From an uncultured Clostridia bacterium (GTDB lineage Bacteria; Bacillota; Clostridia; Christensenellales; UBA1242), in the NCBI GenBank assembly GCA_946610635.1, contig CAMOCI010000053.1, forward strand, positions 1 to 5,467: DNA of 5,467 bases, in the 5' to 3' direction. Position 1 is the stretch's first letter, and each line of letters starts with the position of its first letter. The notes beneath the pieces were generated by a model. That model was not told where the DNA came from and made no database searches. It worked only from the letters and a program-made list of their open reading frames with translations. Both the position numbers and the translations under genes were made by a program. Positions 5,272-5,467 of the stretch are shown here, one piece after another.

Positions 5272-5467
5272 ATGTGTGGTTGTAGAAGAAGATTTGATAA
5301 CGACATCAGATTAGTTACAAGTATTGTTGGCCCAGCAGGTCCAACAGGCCCAGCAGGTCCACGTGGACCAATCGGTCCAACCGGAGCCACAGGTCCAATA
5401 GGTCCAACTGGTCCAACAGGCCCACAAGGTATTCAGGGTGTGCAGGGTATTCAAGGAGTGACAGGTG
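5272..5467 (+). CDS. Collagen-like Gly-X-Y repeat protein, N-terminal 65 codons (truncated by window end)
   Basis: The protein begins with a short Cys/Arg-rich head, [19 protein letters not shown], and from G20 passes directly into uninterrupted Gly-X-Y triplets (15 complete to the edge). The early ones are [15 protein letters not shown] and GPQ, followed by GIQ, GVQ and GVT. This is the pattern of bacterial collagen-like triple-helix stalks. There is no Sec signal peptide or membrane segment, as in BclA-type exosporium filaments and other spore-surface proteins of Firmicutes, where a short N-terminal segment docks the stalk. C2 and C4 could cross-link or anchor trimers. The ATG has a strong SD and a possible sporulation-type -10 upstream. 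All ten Pro codons are CCA, and the repeat DNA is far richer in G+C than its surroundings because of Gly/Pro content. The globular C-terminal domain, if present, lies beyond the window. The collagen-like nature is certain; the spore location is inference. Confidence 0.93.
   Translation, partial: MCGCRRRFDNDIRLVTSIVGPAGPTGPAGPRGPIGPTGATGPIGPTGPTGPQGIQGVQGIQGVTG
5329..5467 (+). repeat. Gly-X-Y coding repeat DNA (9/18-nt register)
   Basis: The collagen-like coding DNA is a degenerate 9-nt repeat (GGT CCA ACN type). It includes an exact 15-nt direct repeat, GGCCCAGCAGGTCCA, at 5329-5343 and 5347-5361, offset by 18 nt. Such repeats are prone to slippage and change of repeat number, and to assembly breaks. 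The window ends inside the repeat. Confidence 0.8.

Noticed and set aside
5329..5467. Repeat DNA at the right edge as a CRISPR array or tandem satellite
   Set aside because: The repeats are in frame, encode Gly-X-Y triplets and have no spacers.

Overview
The window is A+T-rich DNA, by eye about 70% A+T in genes and more between them. All recognised genes are on the + strand. The evidence points to a low-GC Gram-positive relative (Bacillota, Clostridia-like, possibly an uncultured gut lineage). PheS carries the paired-cysteine insertion typical of Gram-positive PheS. There is a Gram-positive-style lipoprotein signal peptide, strong AGGAGG-type ribosome binding sites, intrinsic terminators with T tracts, and a signal-less Gly-X-Y (collagen-like) protein of the kind found on Firmicutes spore surfaces. 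The standard genetic code is used: Trp is TGG throughout, and TGA occurs only as a stop. The lineage assignment is inference.

Layout. (1) Positions 2-565 hold the C-terminal 187 codons of pheS. (2) After a 6-nt gap comes a complete pheT (572-2947, 791 aa). Together they encode the two subunits of phenylalanyl-tRNA synthetase, surely one operon whose promoter lies left of the window. (3) No terminator is visible after pheT. A near-consensus extended -10 promoter starts only 19 nt after the pheT stop and drives a small predicted lipoprotein of unknown function (3035-3466), which is closed by a clear hairpin-plus-T terminator (3479-3510). (4) A very A/T-rich spacer contains a second promoter whose predicted transcription start falls on the A of the ATG at 3642. 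The gene there, an HI0933/BaiN-type flavoprotein (3642-4805), has no Shine-Dalgarno and may be read from a leaderless mRNA. (5) 37 nt further on, after an all-A/T perfect palindrome and a good ribosome binding site, comes a 91-aa conserved-looking hypothetical protein (4843-5118), probably in the same transcript. That transcript ends at a second terminator (5181-5213). (6) The right edge holds the first 65 codons of a collagen-like Gly-X-Y protein with a Cys/Arg-rich start (from 5272).

The pheS-pheT pair is housekeeping. The other four genes are small accessory or poorly characterised genes with no visible common pathway, and I see no mobile element, CRISPR array, RNA gene or phage module. 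The items most worth a second look are the leaderless arrangement of the flavoprotein gene, its shortened glycine-rich loop, the palindrome before the 91-aa gene, the unusual residues in PheS, and the Cys-rich collagen-like protein.
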